NCBI GenBank assembly: GCA_012295275.1
Contig: CM022671.1
Coordinates: 34,086,683 to 34,150,682 of the forward strand
DNA: 64,000 nucleotides
Source: Chrysomallon squamiferum
Lineage: Eukaryota; Mollusca; Gastropoda; Neomphalida; Peltospiridae
Direction of reading: 5' to 3'
Part shown: positions 13,241 through 26,090 of the stretch, in pieces
Position numbering within the stretch: position 1 is the first letter of the stretch
Layout of the letters: each line of letters begins with the position of its first letter
Program-made: the position numbers and the translations under genes
Notes under the pieces: generated by a model
What the model was told of the DNA's origin: nothing
The model's database searches: none
What the model saw: the letters and a program-made list of their open reading frames with translations, nothing else

Positions 13241-13243
13241 GTC

Positions 13244-13281
<38 letters not shown>
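13241..13281. repeat. (GT)n microsatellite
   Basis: Pure GT dinucleotides preceded by GTCT repeats. Confidence 0.9.
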
Positions 13282-13282
<1 letters not shown>

Positions 13283-13289
13283 CTGAGTC

Positions 13290-15030
13290 TTCATTCTAAC
13301 CTTATATTACTACTGTTAACAGAATAAGTATTAATATTTTCAGTGTTTGTATTTAAAATACATTTTGAAAAATGTTTTCATAATAAAGAAGGTCACACAT
13401 GATTAATTATTTTTGAAACGGATTTAATGATTTTGTACTGGCAAACTATCCATCTGTCCCTGTATATTCTAAATAGCTTGAACGTCTGTGCAGCATGCTA
13501 GCTGTGTTCATTGAGCTATGACCGCATAGTGTGAACCAGTACACATACATTGCTGTCTAGGTCACTTGGCCACCAGATACCAGTATTGGTACAGTTGTTT
13601 CTTTTCAAGGATCACTGACTTACAAGCATGACTGAACAGGCGTGATATAGCATGGTTTTGATGAGCTGTGTGGATTAAAGAAAGAAACAAAATGATATAC
13701 AAGTCAGGCAAGACTACATATTATGAGTCTATTTACTAACAAGCACTCAACCTGATAATTGAGATTAAAAGATTGGAGGAAACTGATATGGTTTATAGTC
13801 TGTAAGCTAATGCTAATTATTTGTAAACATATGATCTGTATTTATACATTATAATACTGATTATTATTATTATTTGTATTTATTAAATTATGAGAAAAAA
13901 TATTACTTTGAATAAATTGAAAACAGAAAAGAAAGAAAAAAACCTTTAATTTTAGTTGATATTTTAATTTACAGTTTTCAAAGTAGATGAAATATTGAAA
14001 TAACTTTATAATTCAGTATTTATATATTTCCATATGTATATACTCATTATAACAGATAAAAGCATACACTCTGAAATATATTCACAAACATTCAAATACT
14101 TAACATGTACACACATTAATTTAAATGCATACTAAAACACACACACAAATGCACATAATGCTCTTGTATATAACCTTCATAATGTTAAGGTGTTCTTCAA
14201 CTAGTTTACAATATATGCAATGAGGTGTAAAAATGTAGATGCTATCTCATGAACAGTTAGTCAAAATAAGTATTAATTTATGGATGAGAAGTAAACATGT
14301 TTTAATCTGAACATATGAGTTTATATTAGCTGTGTAGATCTACAAATCTATAACTGCTACCTAACTTTTTCCCTACCCAGTAAATAATTGTATTTTGACT
14401 TGACAGTATTTTACAAGCTCACAGGTTCATAAAACTAGATAGTCTGTAAGGAATCAATTAACAAATTTATGTTAATGAGAATAATGTTGAAAAACCAAAA
14501 TAAATAGCTGACACATTTACAATGAAAATGTCAGTTTTCATTTCTTTCTTTTTTTTTTCTTTTTTGACACTGGAATTTTGAAAGAGGAAAAAAAATTTTT
14601 TTTTTTTGTTGTGTTTTTTAACATTTCATAAAAGAATTGTTTACTAATTAAATGAACAACATTAATGTGCTTCATGTAACACACTGACAGCAAGCATAAA
14701 TTAATGGAAAAGTGTCTCCTCCCTCCAAAACAATCAATTGTAATAGGGTTGGTGGATAAATTTTGTTACAAATAACATAAAAATGTATGTCCACCTACAT
14801 CGCAAATTCAGAGAAGTGTATAAATACATATATTTACATGTATATATGCATATTCTGCTTGAAATATAAGGAAAACAGTTTAACCTTAGTAATGAGGATA
14901 ACAATTAGAACAAAATATTAAAAAAAAAAAAGAAGATAAATAAAAAATAGAATAGACATATATTTAATCATTCATTAAGATATTTCATAATAATAATTAG
15001 GTGAAATGTATTTTGTAGTAAATGAAATTT
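13290..15030. other. AT-rich non-coding stretch
   Basis: No supported gene. 13480-13640 is a short, more complex block without a recognisable motif set. The remainder is A/T-rich with small homopolymers (for example 14545-14610). Confidence 0.5.
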
Positions 15031-15032
15031 TG

Positions 15033-15033
<1 letters not shown>

Positions 15034-15072
<39 letters not shown>
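15034..15072. repeat. (GT)n microsatellite
   Basis: Nearly pure GT run ending in GTATGTATATG. Confidence 0.9.
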
Positions 15073-15076
<4 letters not shown>

Positions 15077-16229
15077 ATATGTGCATGTGTGTGTGTTTAT
15101 ATATGTAAATGTTTTCCAGTAGAAAAAGCTTGTTTTGAATGTTTGTGTAGATTTAACAAAGACCAAATAATAATAATAATATAAATAAAAAAAATTAACT
15201 AATGAAAAAATGTTTTTAAATTCTTTTTTTTTTTTTTTTTTTTTTTTTGCATTGTAAATATGATATATGTATTAAAATAGAAATTATCAGTATCCATCTC
15301 GTAACACATCATTCATCCTGAAAAAAAATGCAAATATCCTATAAAAGTAACAACTTGAAGTGTCTGTTTTTTAAAATATACAGAACTGTTTAGTAATGAA
15401 CAAAATGAAAATTTCATGATTCCCTTCACATTAAATATAGAAACATGTTCTATGCATTCATTAAACCAGTTGTTAAATAATAAAAATTGACATACAGCCA
15501 TATATACAGTCGCATTGGGTTGTGTTATCTTGCATAAATATATATGTATTTTTTTCACTTTATTCTTTTGAAGTGGACACATGCAGTCACAATCATGTTC
15601 TAATAGTCTGAAAGTAATGCATAATTACATTCACATACACAATTTTGATACACTATTTCCCATTCATGGCAGTGCTTGAGGCTTGGTATATCAAAAGCCT
15701 ATGGGAAGGTTATTATAAAAGTAGTTTCTAAGGGTAAAATGGTAACAGTGGATTTCTGCATTCTTATTATCATTGTCTAGTCACATGATTGACATCTGAT
15801 GACAGTTCTTATAAAAACAACTATTCATATTTTTAATGTGAAAATATGATGCACAAACATTAGAACAAAATAAATAAAAATGGTAATAGGCTGTTTTGTT
15901 TATGTGTGTTTATGTTTGTTTTGTTTTTTAAACAAAGAATGAATTTAGGAACTTTTTTTTTCTTCTTGTTTTATAAAAATAAACTGCAGATGCTTCTGAC
16001 AGAGGCTAAATATTGTGGTGATGTGGTTCTTTTACAAAAAAATCTCATGACTATATTGAAAAAGCCCATCCAAGGAAAAAGACAGTAAAATAGAACAATA
16101 ATACAAATTTTAATGTTTCATTTTGTAGCTTTTTTTTTTTTTGGTATTACTGCTTGAAACAGTTTTAAGGACTAGCATTATGTTCACATATACAAATATC
16201 AATGGGTTTTTCTAATGTTTCCCATTTCT

Positions 16230-16520
16230 TTGATGATTAGGTACCTGTAGTTCTCACCTGTAGTGGTAATAAACATATGTACACCTGTCATCTTATAAAT
16301 GGTTTGTCACTAACCTGGATCTAAGTGACTGCTCCTTTCTTGTTGTGTAAACTAGCCCTGAGGGTTTCTGTTTACGGATTTTATATTTCTTTCGTCTCTT
16401 TTGGAAGAGCACCTATCCATCAATACTGTATAAAGTTTATGAGATCTGCATTACCGCTGGCAGTTATTACAGGTAACCAGGTGTATTTCTACCTGCCAGG
16501 GTAAACGTTCTCTAGCAGAT
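16230..16520. promoter_or_regulatory. Candidate regulatory block with clustered CACCTG/CAGGTA boxes
   Basis: About 290 bases of complex sequence contain TACCTG (16242), CACCTG (16255 and 16282), CAGGTA (16470), CAGGTG (16478) and TACCTG (16490), the core of Snail/ZEB and some bHLH sites, plus a TGTTTAC near 16370. The block sits 1.7 kb upstream of the exon at 18195. Regulatory function is inferred from site density only. Confidence 0.35.
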
Positions 16521-16529
16521 TTTATTGTT

Positions 16530-17427
16530 TAGATATATTTTAAGAAATAGTTCTACAAAATTGACAAGTTGACTTTTTATAAATTGTATTTATACAGTAA
16601 TTATATTTACATTTGACAGAGGCAACATTTTAATGTTTGTGATTTATGTACAAGGTAGTGAATGGTTTAAATTTATCATTTAAATATTTATTAATATTTT
16701 AAATTATTTTAATTTTAAATTTGTTTATTAAAAATTGTACAATGTATTATTTAGAATTCATCATGTATGTAGGTATATGCTAGTATAATTACAAAGCCAC
16801 CCACAAATTAAATATGTGACAAATGATGTGTTTAAAAAGTGACAATTTGCTGGCATATGGAATCCATATATACTGTTTGTTCTGTGATGTGTGTATATAT
16901 ATGTGTGTATGTGTGTGTGTGTTTGTGTGTGTATTGTTACATTAGAGTAATCAGTAGTGAAGTACTGTATATACTGTTTTTACTTTTATTTTTATTTTTT
17001 TGTTTTTATTGTTCTTTGTATACAAAATTTTCCCCTTTTCCTTGTGGTCTTTATATACATATAAACTAAATGTTAATTATTATTGTTTTTTCTTTAAACC
17101 AGAAAACAACAACAACAGTGCAGTGTATATCTTTAGTGGGTTTCTTTTTATTTAGTTATTCACATATATAAAAGGAAGAACACTTAGAAAATTAAGAAAT
17201 AAAAAGTAATTAAAACAAAACTAAATACATTTAAGAAAATTTGTGATGTTAAACCATCTTCTTTGACAATTGTAGTTCATAATAATGCAAGAAATTTTTT
17301 CTTCTGTTTGTGTTAATGTAGTTTATATGTATAAATTATGTATGTGGGTGAATATGTATGTATATACTTGTATGAATTATGGATATGACTGAATTACATA
17401 CTAAGTATACATATGTGTATGTATGTG

Positions 17428-17470
<43 letters not shown>

Positions 17471-18190
17471 GTGTTTATTTGTGTGTATGGGTATCAGCAT
17501 GTGTATGTATATGTGTGTCTGTGGGTGAGTAATACTGAAAGTTGAAACTTTAGTGTACAGGATATGTTTAACTTGTTGTGGTCACTGCAGTCCCTGCTTG
17601 TTCCACATTTCATATTAGTGTCTGTAGTGTGAAAGCTTATGAATTCTTGCCTCGTGTCATCTGGTAGATCAATGCTATAGGTTGGAACTGCTGTCTATCA
17701 AAGGAAACATTACACTGTGACCATGCTGGTATTGAACACTTTTTTTTTTTCGGGGGGGTCTCTCCCACAATATTTTTATCTTATTTTGTAATCAGTAACT
17801 GACAAAGCTGTTAGCATATTATTAAATGTGGATGTATTGTTTGCTTTCAGTGCAGATGTTGGAAGAAAACAAACACATGAGGATGGGAAATTTTTAAATA
17901 TATTTGCACTTGTTTTTCTTTTAAATACTTTGGTGAAGTTTTAATTTCTTTCTGTGTAGTAAACAGACAGCTTAATTATGTATATTCATCAGATTTAATC
18001 ACTTTTAAATAACTGGTATGTGGATGGGTTTTTAAATTTTTATATGTATATGAGTCCCGTCATTGAAATTTGAATCTCTTTAGTAACTTTTGAACATTGG
18101 CAGCGTATTGATTTTCTGTGTTTTAACTGCTAGTGGTCACAACTTAGATGGATTTTTCTTCCTAATACAAACCTCTGTCTCATCTGTCCA
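16530..18190. other. AT-rich non-coding stretch with GT/AT tracts
   Basis: No supported gene. It contains GT and AT tracts (16890-16930, 17415-17466). A block at 17575-17735 with a weak tRNA-like look (TAGTGTGAAAGC, GGTTGGAACTG) is not convincing enough to call a SINE. The last 40 bases are the pyrimidine-rich acceptor of the next exon. Confidence 0.5.
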
Positions 18191-18194
18191 ACAG

Positions 18195-18279
18195 TGTGAA
18201 TTGTTGTTTCTGTCGGACGCAAGTGGGTTGTGATCTGGCGTAAATCTTTACTTCATCCGGACACCTTCGTGTTGTTAAA
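18195..18279 (+). other. foxp: 5' leader of the N-terminal FoxP exon
   Basis: A pyrimidine-rich acceptor, ending CTGTCCAACAG at 18194, precedes this segment, so it is probably a spliced internal exon and not a transcription start. It has no ATG, and an in-frame TAA at 18241-18243 fixes the downstream ATG at 18280 as the first possible start of this frame. The 85-base leader is CG-richer than its surroundings. Confidence 0.5.
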
Positions 18280-18615
18280 ATGGACACAGCATTAATGAAA
18301 ATACCATTCAACATGGATATGAAGTATTTTCCTGTGGGTAACAGTGGGCCTTGTCAGTGTTGTGAACCTCCACCACTGTTACACCCACCTTCATATAAGT
18401 TATACGTTTCCCAACCACCACTGGTTAGGCCACATTTGAGGAGATCAAACAAAATGAATTTTTTTTTCACCTCTGATGAAGCTTGTAAAAGTGAAAACAT
18501 ACCTCTGATGTTTTCTAATAAATATCAAAAATCATTGTCCCCATTGTTTGACTACAGAAAACAAAACTCTTCTTCATTGGCTGTGCATGACAGAGGTTTA
18601 CATTCTTTCAAACAG
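18280..18615 (+). CDS. foxp: FoxP N-terminal extension exon (alternative start)
   Basis: This exon would encode 112 residues, beginning MDTALMKIPF, and is closed by a good donor, CAG|GTAAGA, after 18615. It ends in phase 0 and joins the phase-0 exon at 25020 with the frame open, placing this peptide in front of the usual FoxP start. The ATG has a favourable context (AAAATGG) and an in-frame stop lies just upstream. The peptide has a Cys/Pro-rich patch (GPCQCCEPPPLLHPP, about residues 23-37) and many Ser/Lys/Asn residues; I recognise no domain and no vertebrate FOXP counterpart. It is probably an alternative N terminus under a distal promoter. A stop-free frame of this length in such AT-rich DNA, with matching splice sites, supports coding, but transcript evidence is lacking. 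Confidence 0.55.
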
Positions 18616-18684
18616 GTAAGATGTTTGCCATACTTTTACTTCCTCTAGATTATCTAGAAGATTTTTTTTTAAAGTTAAACATAA

Positions 18685-19136
18685 ATCTCTAAATTACACA
18701 AAATATCTCTCTGTATTTGACAAAATATCTGAGTATGATTTAGAGACACAATATCTGACTCTAAATTAAAGAAAAATGTTCGAACTGTGGAGTGGAGACA
18801 AAATATTTTAACTATGAATTTGATAGCATATTTTAACTATGAACTTTGAATTGGTGACAACATATCTGACTTTGAATTACACAAAATATTTGACCATGAA
18901 TAAGTTAAAATAACTGACCATAAATTGGACAAAATATCTGACTGAATTGGAGACACAATATCAGATATTTGACAAAATCTATGAATTTGACAGAATATTT
19001 GTCTATAAATTAAACAAAATATCTGACCTCTGAATTAGACAAAATATCTATGAATTAAAGACAGATATCTAAGCTATAATTTAGACAAATCTGAACTGTG
19101 ATTTAGAAACAAGTAATTAAACTATGAATTGGTGAT
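18685..19136. repeat. Degenerate minisatellite (GACAAAATATCTGA-type units)
   Basis: Some 450 bases are built from imperfect units of roughly 24-30 bases, with the recurring core ACAAAATATCTGAC followed by a TATGAATT-like spacer. It begins about 70 bases after the donor of the N-terminal exon. Units differ by substitutions and small indels, so it is an old array. Confidence 0.75.
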
Positions 19137-21328
19137 AGTATATAGCTGTAATATATATCTGTAAGATACACCATTTTTAAACACAACTGGTATACTTGAA
19201 AATTATAAGAAAGGACAGTATTTCACTGTAAACAAAATAACTCAGTTATTAAATACAGAATAGTTGAAAACTATAATAAGGTGTATTAGATACAGGGATC
19301 ATCTACCACATTTGGTAAACATTTTATTTAATTTTTAATGTGCAACAGAATATTTGAAAATTTTAGTATACACTTTTAGATACAGACCATCTATTCTGTT
19401 TTTTTAGAAAAGAGTAACTTGACTGAAATGGAGATGGCTTGTCTAAAAAGAATAACATTTGCACACTAGTGTGACTGCTCAGTTTTATTATTAAATGTTT
19501 ATAAATGAATTTTTCTTTTTGACTGATGTTGATGTTTGTAGAAATACCTTTGTAAACATCTCTCTTAATTCTTATGACCTTTGGTTTATATATTAGGTAC
19601 AAATCATTCACTGATATCTGTTAATGCATGGATTTGAAATCTAAGAATTAGACTGAACAATGATGTATATACAGCTTGTTTTCACATGATATTTAATCTT
19701 TAACAGGTATAATGTGAGATATCTGATACTTCACTTAACAGAAATGCTGGTTTTTGCAGTTGTTAATGGCGTGAACATTTCCCATATAAAATGACTAGAG
19801 TAATCCATACAACTCAAAAATATTTATTTATTTATTTATTTATTCAGTTTTTGATATTAATATTTTCTTGGGGGGAAAAAACTACATTAACTTCAAATGC
19901 ATCTACATTATTAGTCATATTAACAATAGGAATTATGTTATTTCAGTGTATGTTTTCAAATTTTATAAATTTTGGCAATGTGTAAATGAATAAAAACAAA
20001 TCAAACATTGCTATTATGGTAAGTGCAGAAAAATAGTAATTATTTATGTATTGTTCATCAATCAGACTGATATGTTTAAATCATAACAAGAAAAAACAAA
20101 GTCATACATGGATATCAATTAAAGTTGTTTATATACAATTGTTTTTGAAGTACTAAATTATAATTAATTAACTTAGGACAGTAAAATGTTGATTGAGTAG
20201 TTATGTTCAAATTGAAGAAACTCATTAATTAATACAATTTAATTATAAAATACAAAATAAATGATATTAAAAGTAAAATTAAAAATGTAAAATTTAGTTT
20301 AATAGATAATCATTTTAACAGTGTAGCCTGACTTGCCTGTCAGAAGCACTGAAAATTAAATAATATGTAATGATATGGTGGAACAATAAATAACTGATGC
20401 TATGTATTACAGCAGAAATTTGAAATGTTTAAAAAATTGTGATTCAAAAGAGAAAAAAAGAATTAAAAAGTTACGCATATAATAAAAACTTTAAAAAAAA
20501 TATCAAAATGTACGTTTAATCTTTAGATTTTAATATGAAAAAAATAACTTTATCCTGTGTAATCTCCTGTTAATTATTACCAAAAGTTTTCAATAAATAA
20601 TTCAGATAAGATTACAACTGGAATTAACCCAAGTGATGAGGGATGATTCTGGTTTGTTACATAGAATAGAATTAATTTTGTTTTGCTGTATACAAATTTA
20701 TGAATATTTAACAAAAAACAAAAATAAAAAATAAATTAAAATTAAACAAAACACGAATCATAGATATTCTGCAAACATTTAAAAAGTGAGATAGAAAATA
20801 AAATCTGCTTGTCAAATGGATTATCCAACATTACATTGCCATCTGCCATATAACAAGCTCTGAGCATACATTGTGTTCCAGTCACATGACATTCATTTAG
20901 ATAATTAGCAGCTATTTTTTGTTCTGCTTTTATGTTTCACATACATATCTGCTATTGTTTCATTACTGTTACATCCCTTATCATACGGCTTCATTGGTAA
21001 ATTTTATTGGTTCAGGCTAATTTAGCAGATCTTGTTTATAAAAAATCATGGTATTTTTGGTGAGGAAATGTACAGAAAAGATCCATCTCTGTAAATACTA
21101 ATCTAAACATGAAATCATGACACAGTATCAGTGATAAAGCATTGTGACTGATTATACTTTACTTAAAAAAATAATAATTATAATTTCGTCATTGCCATAG
21201 ATTTCAAAGAAAAAATTTAATAAATGTTTATCGAATATATTTGTTAAATTTACATTTTTTTAAGTTTAAACAATATATTACTTTTAATTTATAAATAAAA
21301 CTGTTTTCTAATATTATAAAATTGTTTG

Positions 21329-21520
21329 AAAAAATAAAACAAAATTTCACTATTGAAATGATGAAAAATTATTTGCAAGTGAAATGCATGTAACATTTTA
21401 GTAATATTTTCAAATATAAAATGATTTTAAAAAATAAAACAAAATTTTAATATTGAAATGATGGAAAATCATTTGCAAGTGAAATACTGTGTATCATTTT
21501 AAATATTTAAAACACTATTT
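21329..21520. repeat. Two-copy tandem duplication, 100-bp unit
   Basis: AAAAAATAAAACAAAATTT at 21329 recurs at 21429, and the similarity runs on through TATTGAAATGATG and TTTGCAAGTGAAAT in both copies at exactly 100-bp spacing. The second copy decays near 21500-21520. It is a local intronic duplication. Confidence 0.8.
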
Positions 21521-24500
21521 TTATTAGTCATTTTGCATGGCCTTTGATTTCAAACAGAAACTTTCTAAACAGTATAAATTGTTTACTGAATATATTTGTT
21601 TCTTTTATGTAAAAATTATTATTATTATTATTATTTTGTTTTTTTGGTTTCTAATTCAAACAAATTTTTCACATTGAAATAATTTAGTCCTCAGTTTATT
21701 AATTTAAAAATATCTTATTTTACATTTCAGGCTTAAAATGAAACTTTTTAATTACTATTATTTTAAAAATGTTTAAAAACCTCTGTAAAAGTACAATTCA
21801 TAAAAAAGAGATAAACCTGCAAAAAATTATATTTCTATTTTTAAATGAGTCATCTTCTCAGACATTTTGTTGTTATTTTAAAGCTGTTTTCTAAATGACA
21901 GATCTTTAAATAGGAGAGGTGCACCTACTGATCCTTTATGACACACTGTAAAAATGACACAAAATTGCCGTAAAACATTCAGCCTGCGGTATATGGGTCA
22001 GTCATGAATGAATTATAGTACACAATCTTTTGTTTAGTCATCAAAATTTGCTTGCAGAAAGGAGGCTGTATCTTGTGGTTTTTATTTTTATTTTTAATTT
22101 TTATTTTGTTGATCATTTTCTTTAGGCTAGGCAGGTTAGAAACCTTCTAACTGTAATCAGTGGTTTGTCGCAATTTTTATTCCATTAGGTAGTTAAATGT
22201 CACTTCTGTCAAAATTTGATTACTGAAGAAATACTATATCTTTTTGGTTTTTATTTTAATTTTTAATTTTGTTAAATTGTTTTTTGTTCTGGACAGCTTT
22301 TAGAGAAGTAATAATATCTTCAAGTAAGAATATATTTATTTAAATCAAATATCACTAATTTCCTTAAAATCTTTGTTGAAAAGGAAAGATCATAAATTGA
22401 ATTGTTTGTTTTTATTTCTTATATCTTTGTTTTATTTTACTTTATAGTAGGCTTGTTGGATGAGAAATACCTCCACTGTGTGGTAAACTAATTCTTTTTT
22501 ATCAGTTAATCAGTTGACATTGTAATGTCTTTATAAAAAAAAATATGTTCCCCTACATAAAAAAACAACAACTTACAAACACAACAAAAAACAAAAAGAA
22601 AACTCAAATGAAAACCACCTGAAAAGTTAAACAGTAATTAATTAGTAAGAAATTGTCAGAAAAATATGTTAACAATTTCCTTTTAATAAATCTCAAAGAT
22701 TAATTTGATTATATTTTTTTTCAATCTTTGTAATACAAGCTGTTAGACTCATAAAAATAGTTATTCTGATTTTTTTTTCTGCTTTTCTGAACAGATACAG
22801 TGAAGTAAAATTAATTTGAAAACACTTGAGCTGAATTATTTACAGTCTGTATCTTTTGTTTTTTTGCTTCTTGTTATTTTAAGTCCTAAATGTTTATTTG
22901 CATTATTATGACATAGATCAATTCACACTAGTGTAACAGATAAATGAATAGTTTATGAAACCTGAAATCATTTTAATTTTCAGTTATTAGAATGTAAACA
23001 TAAATAACAAAATTTTACCTGAAACATTGATGTAAGTAAGTAAAGTATCAAAACATGCTCTATGTTTGTGGCCATATTTTTTGCATTTGTGTTCATTATA
23101 CTTTGAGAAAGGAAACAAGTTGCTCTTTTTGATTAGCAGCAAGAGATCTTTTATGTTGTTTTCTGTACACAGATGGGAAAAAAAGAACTTGACAGTATAT
23201 GATTTAAAAATACTTTTCAGAGTTAGTGTGTGTGTGTGAGTGTGTGTAAATATGTATGATTATATCTGCATTTATGCGTAAATAATTACAGGTATTTTTT
23301 TTTTTTTAAAACATTTCATGCAAAAACCTTTATTGAAAAAGGGGAGAGAAAAGAATATTATTCTTGTTAATATATGTATTTTCAAACTGTTGATTTGACA
23401 TGTAAAAAGAAAAAAAAAAAAATGGTTTGAATGATTAAATCTTTCCAGTTGTAATTTTAATCAAAACAGATTCTTTTAGTTTCCAATTTGTTTTACTCTG
23501 TCAGTGTTATTTTTATTTTGATATAGTTTGAAATGTTATTTGTTAAATAATATTATTTTACTTGTTAATGATGGCAGGTCTTCCAATGGTTTTGTCACCA
23601 GTGTAATTGGTTTTGTAGACATGGGAACTGAAAAGTAAAAAGTAGCTCAGGCATAAAATTGCCAAATAGTTTTTCCTTGATACAGTTTAAAATGAAATAT
23701 TTTGGAACTTTATATCATTGTTTGCATTGATGGAAAAATTTGTTTTCACTTTTAACATGTCTGTCATAAGTGTTTTGCTGCAGTCTGAGAATTGAAAAAA
23801 TGAATTGAAAAAAAAAAAAAATGTTATTATTAAGACATTTTAAGTGAACCTTGGGTATGTATATGTGTATATACTGGCTGTCTTTATTCATAAATGTACT
23901 GATGTGTATCGTGTATTTTAATTTCTTTTAATTCTAAGTATATTTATGAATTTATTTATTTTTACATAAATTCCACTGCATAATAATGTTTACATTCTAC
24001 TCTGTTGTCAACTTTTTCAAAATGTGATGTATCATATATTTGAACTGAAATATCTCACATCTAAATAATGTGTATATTCATGTATTTTATTTACTGTTGT
24101 AAAAATAACACTAAATCTGATACATGCAACAACAAGTATCAGATTAACATGGTTACTGTGTGTTTTGATCATACCTGTTTTTATATAAATTAGTTTTAAT
24201 TTTATTACAAATTGAAATATGAAATGAATTATTTAGCCACTAATAAAAAATATTTTGTGTGTATTTTAAAAACCATTTTTTATTAGGCCCATTCTGTGAT
24301 ATATCAGTGAATTCATGACATAATAAATATTGAGTAATATATCATCAAGTGCAGTGATAAAAAGTATTAAAATTTTAAATAATAATAATAACAATGATAA
24401 TAAGAACAACAGTGCATTTAAATGATTAAAACACAGTTCACTGCCTGTTTTTATATTCATTTGATCAAATTGTGTTTTAATATTGCTGCTGGCTAGTGCC

Positions 24501-25019
24501 AAGTCTGATTATGTCTGATTTATGTCTGATTATAGAGTCTTTGGTGTTTTATTCAAGAAAGGGAATTAAAGACAATATATTATATTTGGTCACATGCAAA
24601 TATTTTTGTCCACCATTATTATTTTTACTATATAAAGATTTTTTTATGATATTACCAATGTTGATGACTAGTATGATTATCATTATAATAATAATATAAA
24701 AACATTAATTAAAAATATAATGTATAAAATCTATAATAAGCATTACATTTTTTTGTTGATAATGAAAAAAAAATTTTTTTTGATATTTATCAGATTATAT
24801 GTATACATGTTTGATAAATATCTGTAATATGCAATAACACTTTATTCAGTACAGAAGTCCAAACATTTTAATTTAGGATAAAACAATAAAAAAGATGTGA
24901 ATAATCTGAAAATTAAGATGGCACTGACAGATTCATTGCAAATTACTTTCCTTTGAAATATAATTTTTATGAAAATATTTTTATGAAATTTTTATTTTAA
25001 ACATGTTTATGTCTTTCAG

Positions 25020-25160
25020 GATGATGGCATGATGTCAGAAACAGTGAACCAGCAGGACGCGGCAATGAACCTCGCTACTCACAGTGAGGGGAAGGAACCG
25101 GGCATGCCTAATGGTGACATACGACAAAATGGCACAGATAATGGACATGACATGGCTGTT
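25020..25160 (+). CDS. foxp: FoxP exon with the usual start codon
   Basis: The exon follows the acceptor GTCTTTCAG and ends before GTAAGTT at 25161, phase 0 at both ends. It contains ATGATG at 25029; the peptide starts MMSETVNQQDA, comparable to the MMQES start of vertebrate FOXP2, so I take 25029 as the standard start (residues 1-44). When the 18280 exon is spliced on, three codons before the ATG (DDG) are also translated and the frame is continuous. The segment is acidic and polar (Glu, Asn, Gly, Asp) with no known fold; in the family this part precedes the glutamine-rich region. Both starts are plausible. Confidence 0.85.
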
Positions 25161-25799
25161 GTAAGTTCTATTTGTGTCTCTTGATAACTACATAATTTGA
25201 GTCATTTATCAAATTCATTATTATTATATTTGTTCTTGTGTATGTTGTTGTTTTTGTTGTTGTTTAAAATCCTCAGAATTCTTATTTTCATGACAACTGC
25301 CCAAACAGCAAAATGTAACTTAACATCTTCATGTCTTTAAGTAAATAAAATAATTGTTTTTGTTTTATGTGCATTGATACATTTCACATAAGTGCATACT
25401 GATACATGGAAACATAACACACACAAACTATCAATACATACACACATGTTTGTGTGTGTATATATATATATATATCCATATATATCCAACATACATGTAC
25501 ACATAATATACACACGAATACACATATTCACCCACATAGATACAGTTTGATATAGGAGATTATAAACATCTGTATTTTGAGTAGGCAGGAAGAAAATGAT
25601 GTTTTTGCAGAATTTATATTTCTCTTGTAACATCATCCAGCTTGTTATGGCAGAAAAACAAGAAGAAAATAAATATTTGTAGGTCAATGTTTGTACGTGC
25701 CAATATTCGTCAGCAAAGGTTTTTCTGAGATGTCTGACTTAGGTATTATACTTACAGTGGCAAAAACAATCTAAATCGTTTATCTTTTGTCTCACACTC

Positions 25800-26090
25800 T
25801 GTTGCAATACAGTGTCAGCCAGGGGAAGGCTTTGCCATCACACTCATTACAGCAGGCATTTTTCACCCAACGATACATGATCGATCAGAAGATGCTAGGA
25901 GATTCATGGGCTCGTGGCAAAATTTTGTTTCCCTTTTTACCAAAGCCATGTATGTTTGTTCTTTGAGTTCTCATTATCAGCCGGCTGGCCTTTGTTTACT
26001 TAGGACCACAGCACAAGACTCCCAACAGAAGCCTGCCGTCATTGCCATACACAAAACTCAAGTCGGTAATAAAGGATAGAAACATTTAGT
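25800..26090. promoter_or_regulatory. foxp: Candidate conserved non-coding element
   Basis: About 290 bases of complex sequence in an otherwise AT-rich intron, beginning 640 bases after the start-codon exon. It includes the palindromic GATCGATC core (near 25879), TGTTTAC at 25993-25999 and GCCGGCTGGCC near 25980. No frame with splice sites is evident. Enhancer status is inferred from composition. Confidence 0.35.

Larger units (their letters stand above)
18616..25019 (+). other. foxp: FoxP intron (6.4 kb) after the N-terminal exon
   Basis: The intron runs from GTAAGA at 18616 to TTTCAG at 25019. It holds the minisatellite at 18685-19136, a 2 x 100 bp tandem duplication at 21329-21520, TTTA repeats near 19820, small GT and T tracts (23226-23310) and much featureless AT-rich DNA. 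I see no further coding exon. Confidence 0.6.
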
